Assembly: GCA_040191315.1 (NCBI GenBank)
Contig: JAWJLM010000004.1
Span: 78,767-142,766, forward strand
Direction of reading: 5' to 3'
Length of the DNA stretch: 64,000 nucleotides
From: Bacillaceae bacterium S4-13-56
GTDB lineage: Bacteria; Bacillota; Bacilli; Bacillales; JAWJLM01
A model generated the notes under the pieces. That model was not told where the DNA came from, searched no databases, and saw nothing but the letters and a program-made list of their open reading frames with translations. Each line of letters begins with the position of its first letter. The first letter of the stretch is position 1. The translations under genes and the position numbers were made by a program. This document shows, piece after piece, positions 1-8,814 of this stretch.

Positions 1-1
1 T

Positions 2-982
2 ATTTATAGTAACAGTACACATATAATTGTCTTGTTTTTAGCCAGAATACTAACAGGAATAGGGGACGCAACCATTTGGGTCAATATGGTATCCATCATG
101 AGCCAGTGGTTAAATCGAAAAGAATTCATTCGATTAATAGGTGTGGCAGGAATGGCAGGTAGCTTAGGCTTCCTTTTGGCAACACTTCCTGTTTCAACAA
201 TGATTGTTTGGTTTGGTTGGAGAAATGTATTTTTATTTGGAGGAGTCCTATTAAGTTTATTTGGTATCCTCCTTTATTTTGTTCTCATAAAGAAACCAAA
301 ACAATTGTTTCCAGAGGTATTTGTAGTAGAAAAGGAATTACAACGTGAAAAAACCTTTGATTTACTACGTAAAGTACTCTCTAATCGACAACCATGGGCA
401 TTGTTTTTTTGCCATTTTGGAATTGTTGGCGGGTACATCGGATTTATTGGTTCATGGGCGGTTCCTTATGGGATAGATGTATATAGAATGACACGTACTA
501 ACGCTAGCCAACTCATAATGATTAGTCTTTTAGGAGCACTTATTGGTGCACCTCTCATAAGTTGGGTTTCTAGTAAATTAGAAAATATCAAAAAACCTTA
601 TTTAATTTTCTACTTAATAACGATATTGTGCTGGCTTGCCATTTTATTATTTAATGGAAAGCCTCCTCTTTATTTGTTATTTACGCTTTTCTTTGTCATG
701 GGTTTTTCATTTGGAGCTAATTCGTTAACGTTTGCTTTCGTTCGTCAATACTTTCCGATTAAAGAATCAGGAATTGTTACGGGAATTGCCAATACTGGTG
801 GATTTCTAAGTGCTGTGTTACTCCCAAGTGTTTTTGGCTATATTTTAGATTATTTTCACTCAGTCTCAGGTAGTATGATCGATGGATATTACAATGGTTT
901 TGTTACACCATTTCTTTTTTCAATTATTGGTTTATTTGGACTAATCTCTATGAAGGAACAGCCTCATGGAGGCGGTGTATAA
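2..982 (+). CDS. MFS transporter, C-terminal part (5' end outside window)
   Basis: This is a membrane transporter of the major facilitator superfamily; its substrate cannot be told from the sequence. The reading frame is open to the left edge of the window, so the TTG at 32 is probably internal and the true start lies upstream. About ten hydrophobic segments are visible, with the MFS-like loop RILTGIGDA near the beginning and WFGWRNVFLFGG after the second or third helix. The C-terminus is short and hydrophilic (KEQPHGGGV). It is followed by the repeat-filled gap before the ger operon and shows no functional link to it. The family call is firm; the substrate is unknown. Confidence 0.8.
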   Translation: MYSNSTHIIVLFLARILTGIGDATIWVNMVSIMSQWLNRKEFIRLIGVAGMAGSLGFLLATLPVSTMIVWFGWRNVFLFGGVLLSLFGILLYFVLIKKPKQLFPEVFVVEKELQREKTFDLLRKVLSNRQPWALFFCHFGIVGGYIGFIGSWAVPYGIDVYRMTRTNASQLIMISLLGALIGAPLISWVSSKLENIKKPYLIFYLITILCWLAILLFNGKPPLYLLFTLFFVMGFSFGANSLTFAFVRQYFPIKESGIVTGIANTGGFLSAVLLPSVFGYILDYFHSVSGSMIDGYYNGFVTPFLFSIIGLFGLISMKEQPHGGGV

Positions 983-1030
983 CAAATAGTTCCAAATTTA
1001 AATAAGCATGATTTCCAAATAACATTATCA

Positions 1031-1189
1031 TTATCCTACATGAACGGGCAGTTTATCCCCCACCTTAATTCTTAAGTAAAAACGGAGAAGATTAGGTAGG
1101 GGATAAACTGCCTGTAAATGTCTGATTGGTTCAAGGTCCTTTAGGATGTACCCTTGGGGACGGCCATTGATTGAAGTTTCACTTTATGG
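1031..1189 (+). repeat. Family-1 dispersed repeat, copy A (short form)
   Basis: About 159 nt beginning TTATCCTACATGAACGGGCAG and ending GTTTCACTTTATGG. A 19-bp hairpin with one mismatch pairs 1047-1065 with 1094-1112. The second hairpin seen in other copies has lost its left arm here. Matching copies lie at 1358, 4743, 11522, 26797 (minus) and 55215. The remainder of 983-1675 outside copies A and B holds nothing recognisable apart from the ribosome-binding site of the next gene. Confidence 0.85.
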
Positions 1190-1357
1190 ATAAACCTGAT
1201 TTTTAACACTTATCACGTATTTGGGTGATAGTTTTTAAAAATGGTAGTCCAAAAATAATCCTGAATATCTAAGTAATGATTGAGAATAATAATCTTAGCA
1301 TTATATTGTTAAATAATTATTAACAAAGTTATGAGATTTTGAAGCTTAAACAACAAA

Positions 1358-1590
1358 TTTATCCCACATGAACGGGCAGCAATTCCCCACTTCAATTCTT
1401 AAGTAAATGAAGAAGAGCAGGCGGGGGATAAACTTCCATAAAAATAAAACATTAAATTGTCATTCTTGTTGGTGAAGCTTGCTTCATGGTTGGCTGTCCG
1501 TAAATGTCCGATTAGTGCAAGTACCTTTAGGTCAACCCTTGGGTGCTAACAAACAGTGGGGGACGACCACTGATGAAAGTTTCCCTTTAT
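1358..1590 (+). repeat. Family-1 dispersed repeat, copy B (long form)
   Basis: About 233 nt beginning TTTATCCCACATGAACGGGC. It matches copy A at both ends. It also carries roughly 75 nt (AAAATAAAACATTAAAT ... GAAGCTTGCTTCATGGTTGG) inserted in the right arm of the first hairpin. The same extra segment is found only in copy E (26797, minus), which defines a long subfamily. The 3' hairpin CAGTGG ... CCACTG is present. Confidence 0.85.
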
Positions 1591-1675
1591 CTGTTTAAGA
1601 TAATTACGAATGTTGTTTCTGAAACTTTTAATTGGTTTTCTCTTCTCATCAATACTTTTTTAGGAGTATCAATAC

Positions 1676-3328
1676 ATGAAAAAGTTAACCGACTGGGTAA
1701 ATGAAGTTAAAAATAATCAAGATAAAATGAAAGAAAAGAATGTGGCAACAAAAGAAATGAAGACAGATATAAAAACAGGACCTTCTATTTCACCATCATT
1801 ATCGGATAACTTAGATACGATTAGAAAAGATTTAGGTAATAGTACAGATGTCATATTTAGAGAATTTAACCTTGGTGAAAAAGATCATCGAAAAATAGGG
1901 GTTATTTATACAGATGGTCTTGCTGATTCTACTACTGTACAAGAATTTGTATTAAAAACGTTAATGATTGACATAAGGGACGTCCACTTAGAAAATACAA
2001 ACTTTGAAACAGCTACTTTGGATTTATTAGAAAAGTATTCGCTTACAGGCGGAGAATTGAAAAAGGTTTATGATTTAAAAAAGGTTAAAAGTCATATTTT
2101 ATCTGGTGATACCGTTTTATTGTTTGATGGAGAGACGATTGGACTTACAGTTGGCACAAAAGGGTGGATGCAGCGAGGAGTGGAAGAGCCCTCCTCACAA
2201 ACTGTTGTGAGGGGTCCAAAAGAAGGGTTTACAGAATCACTCCGAACAAATACAGCCCTTATTCGAAGGAAGATTAAGAGTGATAACCTTTGGATTGAAC
2301 AGATGCAGATTGGTAAAGAAACACAAACAGATATAGCCATTTTATATATGAACGGTATTGTAAATGAAAAGATTTTAAAGGAATTAAAAGAGCGTCTAAA
2401 TCGTATTGATACGGATGGTGTCTTGGAAAGTGCAATGCTAGAAGAGTTCATTCAAGATGAAACATTTACACCCTTTCCTACCATTTTTAATACTGAACGA
2501 CCTGATATTGCAGCTTCAGGGTTGTTAGAAGGAAGAATAGTCATTATTGTAGATGGAACGCCTTTTGTTTTGCTTGCACCTGCAGTATTTATACAGTTTA
2601 TGCAGTCGAGTGAGGATTATTATCAGCGTGCTGACATAGCTAGTGCTACCCGCCTATTACGTTATGTGACTTTTATGTTAGCCTTACTTGTTCCCTCTGC
2701 TTATATAGCAGTTACAACCTTTCATCAAGAAATGTTACCTACTACTTTACTTGTAAGCCTGGCTGCACAAAGAGAAGGTGTTCCTTTCCCGGCTTTTTTT
2801 GAAGCCATTATGATGGAAATAACGTTTGAGGTATTGCGTGAAGCTGGCATTAGAATGCCAAGAGCTGTAGGTTCTGCTATATCGATTGTTGGAGCCCTAG
2901 TGTTGGGACAAGCTGCGGTGGAAGCGGGAATTGTTTCAAATGTTATGGTGATTGTGGTTGCATTAACTGCCATAAGTAGTTTTATTATACCATCATACAA
3001 TTTAGCAATATCTGTACGTTTATTGCGTTTTTTGTTTATGATATTAGCTGCATCTTTTGGATTGTTTGGAATTATTTTGGGCATAATCATTTTGGTTAGT
3101 CATTTAACCAGTTTACGCTCATTTGGCGTTCCCTATTTGTCGCCTATGGCTCCGTCGAGTAAAGGTGGAAAAAAGGATTCACTTATTCGCTTGCCTAAGT
3201 GGGCATTATCTTCAAGACCTAGTCTAATTTCTCAGAATAATATTGTCCGTGAAAAGACTCCTGCTCCTGAACCTAAAGATTCATCAAGGGAGTCAGATAA
3301 CTCGCAGAGTGGGGAGCCATCATCATGA
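1676..3328 (+). CDS. gerAA: Spore germinant receptor subunit A (GerAA/GerKA family)
   Basis: A-subunit of a GerA-type nutrient germinant receptor, which sits in the inner spore membrane and works with the B and C subunits encoded just downstream. It is 550 aa, slightly longer than typical for the family. It has a hydrophilic N-terminal region of about 300 residues containing the family signatures DVIFREFNLG and TNTALIRRKI. A membrane domain of about five helices follows (about residues 300-490), including RLLRYVTFMLALLVPSAYIA and PFPAFFEAIMMEITFEVLREAG, and then a Ser/Pro/Lys-rich tail. The ATG follows TTAGGAG. The stop overlaps the next gene by 4 nt. Two family-1 repeats lie upstream. The paralogue (A, B or K type) is not assigned. 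Confidence 0.93.
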   Translation: MKKLTDWVNEVKNNQDKMKEKNVATKEMKTDIKTGPSISPSLSDNLDTIRKDLGNSTDVIFREFNLGEKDHRKIGVIYTDGLADSTTVQEFVLKTLMIDIRDVHLENTNFETATLDLLEKYSLTGGELKKVYDLKKVKSHILSGDTVLLFDGETIGLTVGTKGWMQRGVEEPSSQTVVRGPKEGFTESLRTNTALIRRKIKSDNLWIEQMQIGKETQTDIAILYMNGIVNEKILKELKERLNRIDTDGVLESAMLEEFIQDETFTPFPTIFNTERPDIAASGLLEGRIVIIVDGTPFVLLAPAVFIQFMQSSEDYYQRADIASATRLLRYVTFMLALLVPSAYIAVTTFHQEMLPTTLLVSLAAQREGVPFPAFFEAIMMEITFEVLREAGIRMPRAVGSAISIVGALVLGQAAVEAGIVSNVMVIVVALTAISSFIIPSYNLAISVRLLRFLFMILAASFGLFGIILGIIILVSHLTSLRSFGVPYLSPMAPSSKGGKKDSLIRLPKWALSSRPSLISQNNIVREKTPAPEPKDSSRESDNSQSGEPSS

Positions 3329-4518
3329 AAAATGGATTTATGATGTTATTCATTTTACTGTTACTATTCATCTTATCTGGGTGTTGGGACAAGCGGGAAT
3401 TAAATGAACTAGCCATCCTAACCGGTTTAGCAATTGATAAAGAAGATGAAGAATATAAAATAACTGCACAAGTGTTGAACCCAGGGGAGATTGCCGGAAA
3501 AACACAGTCAACCCGTGTGTCTGTATCAACATATGAAACAACAGGAAGAAGTGTGTTTGAAGCCTTACGATCCCTTACTTTAACAAGTCCTAGGAAATTG
3601 TACTTATCCCATCTTAGGATAGTTGTCTTAGGTGAAGAACTAGCAGCACAAGGAATCGAAAAAACACTTGATTTTTTGTCTAGAGATCATGAAGTACGAA
3701 CAGACTATTTTATTGTTGTTTCAAAAGAAAAGGATGCTTCTAGTATTTTGGAAGTCCTAACGCCGATTGACAAAATACCGACAAGTAAAATCTTTAATTC
3801 TATAGAAGCATCCGAAAAATCCTGGGCTCCAACAAAAGGAGTTGACTTAGAAGATTTAATTGCAAGGCTTTCCTCTGAGGGAGTTAACCCTGTTTTAACA
3901 GGGGTAAAAGTAGAAGGTGATATTGATATTGGAGGAGGACTACCAAATGTTGAAAGGATTCCTTCTCCTTCAGTCATAAGTTTAGATTACTTAGGGGTAT
4001 TTAAGAAAGATAAGCTTGTAGGGTGGTTAAACAAGAATGAAAGTAAGGCATTTAATTATATCACTGACAACGTTACTAATACGGTTAGTGTTGAAAAATG
4101 TGAAGGAGGCAATGTCACTCTAGAAATTTATGAAACCAAAACGGACGTAAAAGTAGCAGAGGCTAATGGCATGCCTAAGATAACCGTAAAGGTGGAGTCT
4201 GATGTATCGATTGGAGAGGTGAGATGTAACAAAAACATACTAGGTGAAGACAAACTCAAAGAATTGGCAGAGAAATTGGACAAACAATTAAGAGAAATAT
4301 TAAATGAGGGACTTACCAAAGCTAAAGAGTTACAAACAGATATCTTTGGTTTTGGCGAACAGATTCATAAACAAAACCCTAAACTTTGGAATAGGGTGAA
4401 GGAAAACTGGAATGAAGAAGGATTTGTTCAGTTAGATGTACAAATTGAATCTCAATACAATATTCGAAGAACCGGGACAATTAAGGAGTCATTTCAATGG
4501 AAAGCTGGTGGTGATTAA
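3325..4518 (+). CDS. gerAC: Spore germinant receptor lipoprotein subunit C (GerAC family)
   Basis: C-subunit of the germinant receptor, a lipoprotein anchored on the outer face of the inner spore membrane. The N-terminus is a lipoprotein signal with lipobox LSGC (Cys near residue 20), followed by the family signature WDKRELNELAILTGLAIDK. The 397-aa length fits Ger(x)C proteins, and the C-terminal domain is visible around LREILNEGLTKAKELQTDIFGFG. The start ATG overlaps the TGA of the A gene (ATGA), implying translational coupling. The gene order A-C-D-B is a rearranged version of the common A-B-C order. Confidence 0.93.
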   Translation: MKNGFMMLFILLLLFILSGCWDKRELNELAILTGLAIDKEDEEYKITAQVLNPGEIAGKTQSTRVSVSTYETTGRSVFEALRSLTLTSPRKLYLSHLRIVVLGEELAAQGIEKTLDFLSRDHEVRTDYFIVVSKEKDASSILEVLTPIDKIPTSKIFNSIEASEKSWAPTKGVDLEDLIARLSSEGVNPVLTGVKVEGDIDIGGGLPNVERIPSPSVISLDYLGVFKKDKLVGWLNKNESKAFNYITDNVTNTVSVEKCEGGNVTLEIYETKTDVKVAEANGMPKITVKVESDVSIGEVRCNKNILGEDKLKELAEKLDKQLREILNEGLTKAKELQTDIFGFGEQIHKQNPKLWNRVKENWNEEGFVQLDVQIESQYNIRRTGTIKESFQWKAGGD

Positions 4519-4520
4519 CA

Positions 4521-4757
4521 TTGAAAACAATAGGTGTTTTATTTCTAGCAATACTTATTTCGATTTATGAAATACCTAAAATGAAAAAACAAAATATGAA
4601 AAAAGATTTTATCCTTTTTTCTTCTATTCTTTTTCTTGCAACTACATTATCTCTTTTGCAAGTAAATGGTGTGTCCATCCCGAATCCTATTAGTGGTTTA
4701 AGAGCTATTCTTTCACCAATAGGAATTGGTATCGAGAATTTCTTTATCCCGCATTAA
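4521..4757 (+). CDS. Small two-helix Ger operon protein (D-subunit-like)
   Basis: A 78-aa protein with a TTG start two bases after the C-subunit stop. It has two hydrophobic helices (about residues 3-16 and 31-48) separated by the basic stretch EIPKMKKQNMKKD, then INPISG-like residues at the C-terminal side (visible as VSIPNPISGLRAI). This matches the small two-helix 'D' proteins found in many Bacillus ger operons, which modulate receptor function; the assignment is by layout and pattern. The last residues (about FIPH) and the TAA are encoded by the first bases of family-1 repeat copy C, so the native C-terminus may have been replaced. Confidence 0.75.
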   Translation: MKTIGVLFLAILISIYEIPKMKKQNMKKDFILFSSILFLATTLSLLQVNGVSIPNPISGLRAILSPIGIGIENFFIPH

Positions 4758-4917
4758 CGGGCAGTCATACTCCTAACTAAAACTTAAGTAAAAAAGAAAA
4801 GAGTAGGTAGGGGATTAACTACCTGTACATGTCCGATTGGTTCACGGGTCTTTAGGTTATTCCCATGGATACTAACAATCAGTGGAGTATGGCCACTGAT
4901 TGAGGTTTCACTTTATG
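4743..4917 (+). repeat. Family-1 dispersed repeat, copy C, inside the ger operon
   Basis: About 175 nt beginning TTTATCCCGCATTAACGGGC and ending GTTTCACTTTATGG. Both hairpins are recognisable, including AATCAGTGG ... CCACTGATT. It overlaps the last codons of the D-like gene and ends just before the AAAGGAG ribosome-binding site of the B-subunit gene, so it occupies the whole gap between two operon genes. Confidence 0.88.
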
Positions 4918-4933
4918 GAAAAGGAGCTATAAA

Positions 4934-6040
4934 ATGTTAGGCTCATCCAAGGAAAAGATTAGCGAAAAACAACTTACCAATATGATTACTTTGTTTACAA
5001 TTGGTAGTGCCATTTTGTTTACCCCTTCTTTGTTAGCCAATGCAGCAAAACAAGATGCTTGGATTTCTGCAATTGTTGCCACAGTTATAGCACTATTTTT
5101 AGTGCTGTTTTATTCAAAGCTTCATGAGTTGTACCCTAAGAAAAGTTACTTTGAATGTACCACCTATGTTTTAGGCAAGTGGGTTGGTGGGGTAATAATT
5201 TTCATCACTTATATGTACTTGTTTTTACTATGCTCGATCCTTCTTTGGGATATAGGAGATTTTTTAAAAACACAAATTTTAGTTCAAACACCAATACAAG
5301 TAATCCACATTCTATTTATGCTAACCGTTATTTATACGATAAGACTTGGTATAGAAAACGTTGGGCGTACTTCTGAGATCTTTTTACCGTGGGTATTAGG
5401 CTTATTTTTTCTTTTATGCATATTTTTAATCGGGTCATTAGAGAAAGAGAACTTACTTCCCTATATTGAAAAAGGTATAAAGCCAGTGATACATGGTAGC
5501 TACTATCTGTTAGCGTTTCCGTACTTGGAATTATTCGTATTTCTAATGATTACACCCTATGTTAATAAAGAAGCAAAAGTAAAAAAATCCTTTTTACAAG
5601 GTACACTTATAGGAGGATTATTATTGACTACCGTAACATTCCTTTGTATTCTCGTGTTGGGTTCAGATGTTACGATTAGAAATATGTTTCCTGTTTATTT
5701 ATTGGGTAAAAAGGTGAGTATAGGAGAGTTTTTAGAAAGGTTAGAAGTGATCATTGCCATCATATGGTTTTTAAGTATTTACTTTAAATTAGCAATACTA
5801 TTCTATATTTTAGTAGCTAGCTTAAGTGATTTTGTAAGAGCAAAAGATTATAGACCCATTACCTTACCATTAGGAATGTTGATAGTTGTAATGGTACCCA
5901 TTATGTTTACGAGCACAATGCAATTTGCTAGTTTTGATAAAGAAGTGTTCTTTCCCTTAACATATATTGTGGGATTTCTGCTACCTCTAATGGTTTATAT
6001 TGCCGGGAAAATAAAGCTTAAAAAAGAAAATCGGGTATGA
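4934..6040 (+). CDS. gerAB: Spore germinant receptor permease subunit B (GerAB family)
   Basis: B-subunit of the germinant receptor, an APC-superfamily membrane protein thought to bind the germinant. It is 368 aa with about ten hydrophobic helices. The N-terminal KISEKQLTNMITLFTIGSA is typical of the family, which has a Q-x5-F-x-G-like element in helix 1. The ATG follows AAAGGAGCTATAAA. It is separated from the preceding gene by repeat copy C, unlike the tight coupling of A and C, so its expression may depend on transcription through that repeat. A strong hairpin follows the stop. Confidence 0.93.
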   Translation: MLGSSKEKISEKQLTNMITLFTIGSAILFTPSLLANAAKQDAWISAIVATVIALFLVLFYSKLHELYPKKSYFECTTYVLGKWVGGVIIFITYMYLFLLCSILLWDIGDFLKTQILVQTPIQVIHILFMLTVIYTIRLGIENVGRTSEIFLPWVLGLFFLLCIFLIGSLEKENLLPYIEKGIKPVIHGSYYLLAFPYLELFVFLMITPYVNKEAKVKKSFLQGTLIGGLLLTTVTFLCILVLGSDVTIRNMFPVYLLGKKVSIGEFLERLEVIIAIIWFLSIYFKLAILFYILVASLSDFVRAKDYRPITLPLGMLIVVMVPIMFTSTMQFASFDKEVFFPLTYIVGFLLPLMVYIAGKIKLKKENRV

Positions 6041-6045
6041 TGACA

Positions 6046-6091
6046 GACCCCCACGTGATGAAAGCATGAATGCTTTCATCACGTGGGGGTC
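6046..6091 (+). terminator. 22-bp perfect hairpin after ger operon
   Basis: Arms 6046-6067 and 6070-6091 are perfectly complementary over 22 bp (GACCCCCACGTGATGAAAGC ...) around a 2-nt centre. It sits 5 nt past the gerAB-type stop. Only AACTTTTG follows, not a clean T-run, so its role as terminator is inferred from position and stability. Confidence 0.7.
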
Positions 6092-6427
6092 AACTTTTGA
6101 CCTTTCAATGTTTTAAAGTACAAATAAAAGCATTTTTTTTTGTACAACGGAACAAACACATAGCGTTTAATTTATGAGATATTCACTATATAAACGAGGT
6201 TATAGTTATTAAAGGAAGGAATTGTTAATTCTGATCATGTAAAGTGTATTGGCTATTTACTTTGTACCTACTCTAAGTGCTATGATCTTCGTAATTTATG
6301 CGTGATGGGGAGGACTAGCAGAATATCAAATAAGTACTATTTGTGAATTAATGGACTTATTAAATTGGTATACTTCATCAATATGCAGTAGCCAAAACAC
6401 ACCTTGTTAAGGAGGAGGATTAAAATT
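6092..6427 (+). promoter_or_regulatory. Upstream region of the molybdoenzyme operon
   Basis: 336 nt of AT-rich non-coding DNA. It contains no ORF of note. AAGGAGGAGG at 6409-6418 is the ribosome-binding site that fixes the downstream start at 6428. Partial dyads such as TGAGATATTCACTA resemble a degenerate anaerobic-regulator half-site, but no convincing FNR-like palindrome was found. Confidence 0.4.
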
Positions 6428-8800
6428 ATGGAGGTTTCGAGACGTAAATTTTTAACAGGTGCCACTGGAACACTTGGACTAAGCCTTTTTGGAGGTTTTA
6501 CGTTAAAAAAGAAGTGGTTTAAAGAAGTAAATGCAGCAAGTAATGCAACGTCTCCTGAAGAGAAAATTCTATATTTAGCTCACCATCCGCACTGTGGGAA
6601 TCGTCATCATATGAAAGTTACTGCGCGTAACGGTAAGTTGGTGAAAATACAACCGCATACATTAAAAAACGGTGAAAAACCAAAACTTTGCACAGGGATA
6701 TGTCTAAGGGGAGGTTCTGAGATCGAGCGTGTGTATAGCCCCGATCGACTTAAGACCCCTATGAGACGAGTAGGAGAAAGAGGAGAAGGAAAATTTGAAC
6801 CGATTTCTTGGGATGAGGCAATCGATACCATCGCCTCTAAGTTCCAAGAAATTAAAGATGAGTATGGGGGCCAATCTATTCTGTTCCAATCCTCTGTCAG
6901 TCCGCAATACAAGTTTCCGTTTTTGACAGGATACTTTAACATGCAGTCAGGGAATCCGGGAGGAATAGATATTGGTATTGCCAATGGACTATGGCAGGTA
7001 GTAGGTCAAAGCTTTTATGGTAGTGGTCAGAATGATGTTACAGATCTTGAAAACTCAAAAGTAATTATACTGTGGGGGAAAAATACACTTGAAACAACAC
7101 TAAGTGTCACTGCTCCTTATATTATGGATGCCAAGAAAAACGGAACTAAGGTTATCCTGATCGATCCGAATCATACTCCTACAGCTACCAAAGTGGATCA
7201 ATGGATTCCTATTCAACCTGGAACGGATAGTGCTTTGGTGTGGGCTTTAATTCATGTCATTTTGAAAAATAATTGGTTTAATGATGAATACGTTAGAAAA
7301 TATACCACTCTTCCTTACTTGGTAAGATCTGATAACCGAGAACTCTTAAGAGAAAGTGATATTATTGCCGGAGGGGATGAGCAAAAATTTGTTGTTTGGA
7401 ATCAAGTAACAAATTCAGCTCAAGTAGATGGAGACCAAGTAATAGCCTCATTAGAAGGGAACTTCGAGGTTAATGGAATTAAAGTGAACACCGTATTCTC
7501 TTTATTAAAAGATATGGCCAATCAATATACCCCGGAAAAAGTTTCTGAAACTGTTGATATTAAGCCCGAAGTAATCAATGAGTTAGCAAAGGATTATGCT
7601 ACAAATGGTCCAGCTGCCTTGGTTCTTGGCTTTGGTATGGATCGTTGGTACCACGCCGATACAACAGGTCGTCTCCTAGGGTTTTTAGCTGGATTAACTG
7701 GAAACATTGGAACGGTTGGGGGAGGGGTTGGAATCAGTCAACCTACGTGGTCTGGACGTTTGGGCTCATGGCCAATCCCACAGGAATTTGCTACTACAAA
7801 AGGTGGAAAGCTTCTTGCAGAATTACGCGAAAGTGACGAGATTAAAGCTATCTTTGTTCAAGGAAATACTCTACAACAACGTTATCCTGATATTGAGAAG
7901 ACAATCGAATGGGTTAAAAAATTAGATTTTGTCGTAACTGTAGACATCTTTAACAACTTTAGTGCCCAATGTGCGGATATTATCCTTCCGGCCAGCTCTA
8001 ATTTTGAAAATGAATCTGAGACCGGGCATCTTAGAATTGAACAAGGGTATGTCATGCTAGATGATAAGGTAATTGATCCCTTATTCGAGAGCAAAACTGA
8101 TTTTCAAATTGAACAAGAATTTGCCAAAAAGTTAGGTTATAGCCATCTTCTGCCTAAGGATATGAAGGAATATGCTAAAACACTTCTGGCCACTTCTAAT
8201 GATCCGGCCTTGAAGGGGATTACTTACGATGAACTGCGCAAAAACGAGAATATTTTACGCTTGAATGTACCAAATGAACCATACAGGCTCTTTACTGATA
8301 AGAAATTCCCAACAAAGAGTGGAAAATTAGAATTTTATCAGGAAGAATACTTGCCGGAAAAATTGGAACTTCCGGATTATGAGGAACCATTTGAGGCTTC
8401 TCCTAACAATGCGCTTTTTGATAAGTATCCTTTAATTTATGGAACTTATCATTCTCGCTTTACAGCTCATTCGGAATTTACCAATGCACGTTGGTTGCAA
8501 CAAATACGGCCTGAGCCACTTGTGCTCATGAACCCAAAGGACGCTGATAAAAGAGGATTTAAGAATGGCGATTACGTACGCGTCTTTAACGATAGAGGGA
8601 GTTTTACAGCAAGATATCAGAGTGCCAATGATATGAGACCAGGAATGATTTGTATGAATCATGGATGGTGGCCAAAAGCCTATAAAGAAGGTTCTTTCCA
8701 AAGTGTCACTCACTCTTTTGTGAACTCAAGACAATGGAAGACAACATTTGGTCCCGTCTATGGTCTCTACGATGTATTAGTGGATGTACAAAAGGCATAG
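6428..8800 (+). CDS. Tat-exported molybdopterin oxidoreductase, PsrA/PhsA-like catalytic subunit
   Basis: Catalytic subunit of a complex iron-sulfur molybdoenzyme of the DMSO-reductase superfamily, probably reducing (or oxidising) a sulfur or related compound outside the membrane. It is 790 aa when started at the ATG at 6428 behind AAGGAGGAGG; a TTG at 6404 precedes that site and is unlikely. The N-terminus carries the twin-arginine motif SRRKFLTG. The molybdopterin domains follow (SPDRLKTPMRR, NRGSFTARY-like C-terminal domain). The usual CxxCxxxC cluster motif is replaced by H53-x2-C56-x3-H60, with C88 and C92 further on, and no Cys is evident at the usual Mo-ligand position. The three following genes encode its partners. 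The substrate is unknown. Confidence 0.85.
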   Translation: MEVSRRKFLTGATGTLGLSLFGGFTLKKKWFKEVNAASNATSPEEKILYLAHHPHCGNRHHMKVTARNGKLVKIQPHTLKNGEKPKLCTGICLRGGSEIERVYSPDRLKTPMRRVGERGEGKFEPISWDEAIDTIASKFQEIKDEYGGQSILFQSSVSPQYKFPFLTGYFNMQSGNPGGIDIGIANGLWQVVGQSFYGSGQNDVTDLENSKVIILWGKNTLETTLSVTAPYIMDAKKNGTKVILIDPNHTPTATKVDQWIPIQPGTDSALVWALIHVILKNNWFNDEYVRKYTTLPYLVRSDNRELLRESDIIAGGDEQKFVVWNQVTNSAQVDGDQVIASLEGNFEVNGIKVNTVFSLLKDMANQYTPEKVSETVDIKPEVINELAKDYATNGPAALVLGFGMDRWYHADTTGRLLGFLAGLTGNIGTVGGGVGISQPTWSGRLGSWPIPQEFATTKGGKLLAELRESDEIKAIFVQGNTLQQRYPDIEKTIEWVKKLDFVVTVDIFNNFSAQCADIILPASSNFENESETGHLRIEQGYVMLDDKVIDPLFESKTDFQIEQEFAKKLGYSHLLPKDMKEYAKTLLATSNDPALKGITYDELRKNENILRLNVPNEPYRLFTDKKFPTKSGKLEFYQEEYLPEKLELPDYEEPFEASPNNALFDKYPLIYGTYHSRFTAHSEFTNARWLQQIRPEPLVLMNPKDADKRGFKNGDYVRVFNDRGSFTARYQSANDMRPGMICMNHGWWPKAYKEGSFQSVTHSFVNSRQWKTTFGPVYGLYDVLVDVQKA

Positions 8801-8814
8801 GGAGGGATGAATAA

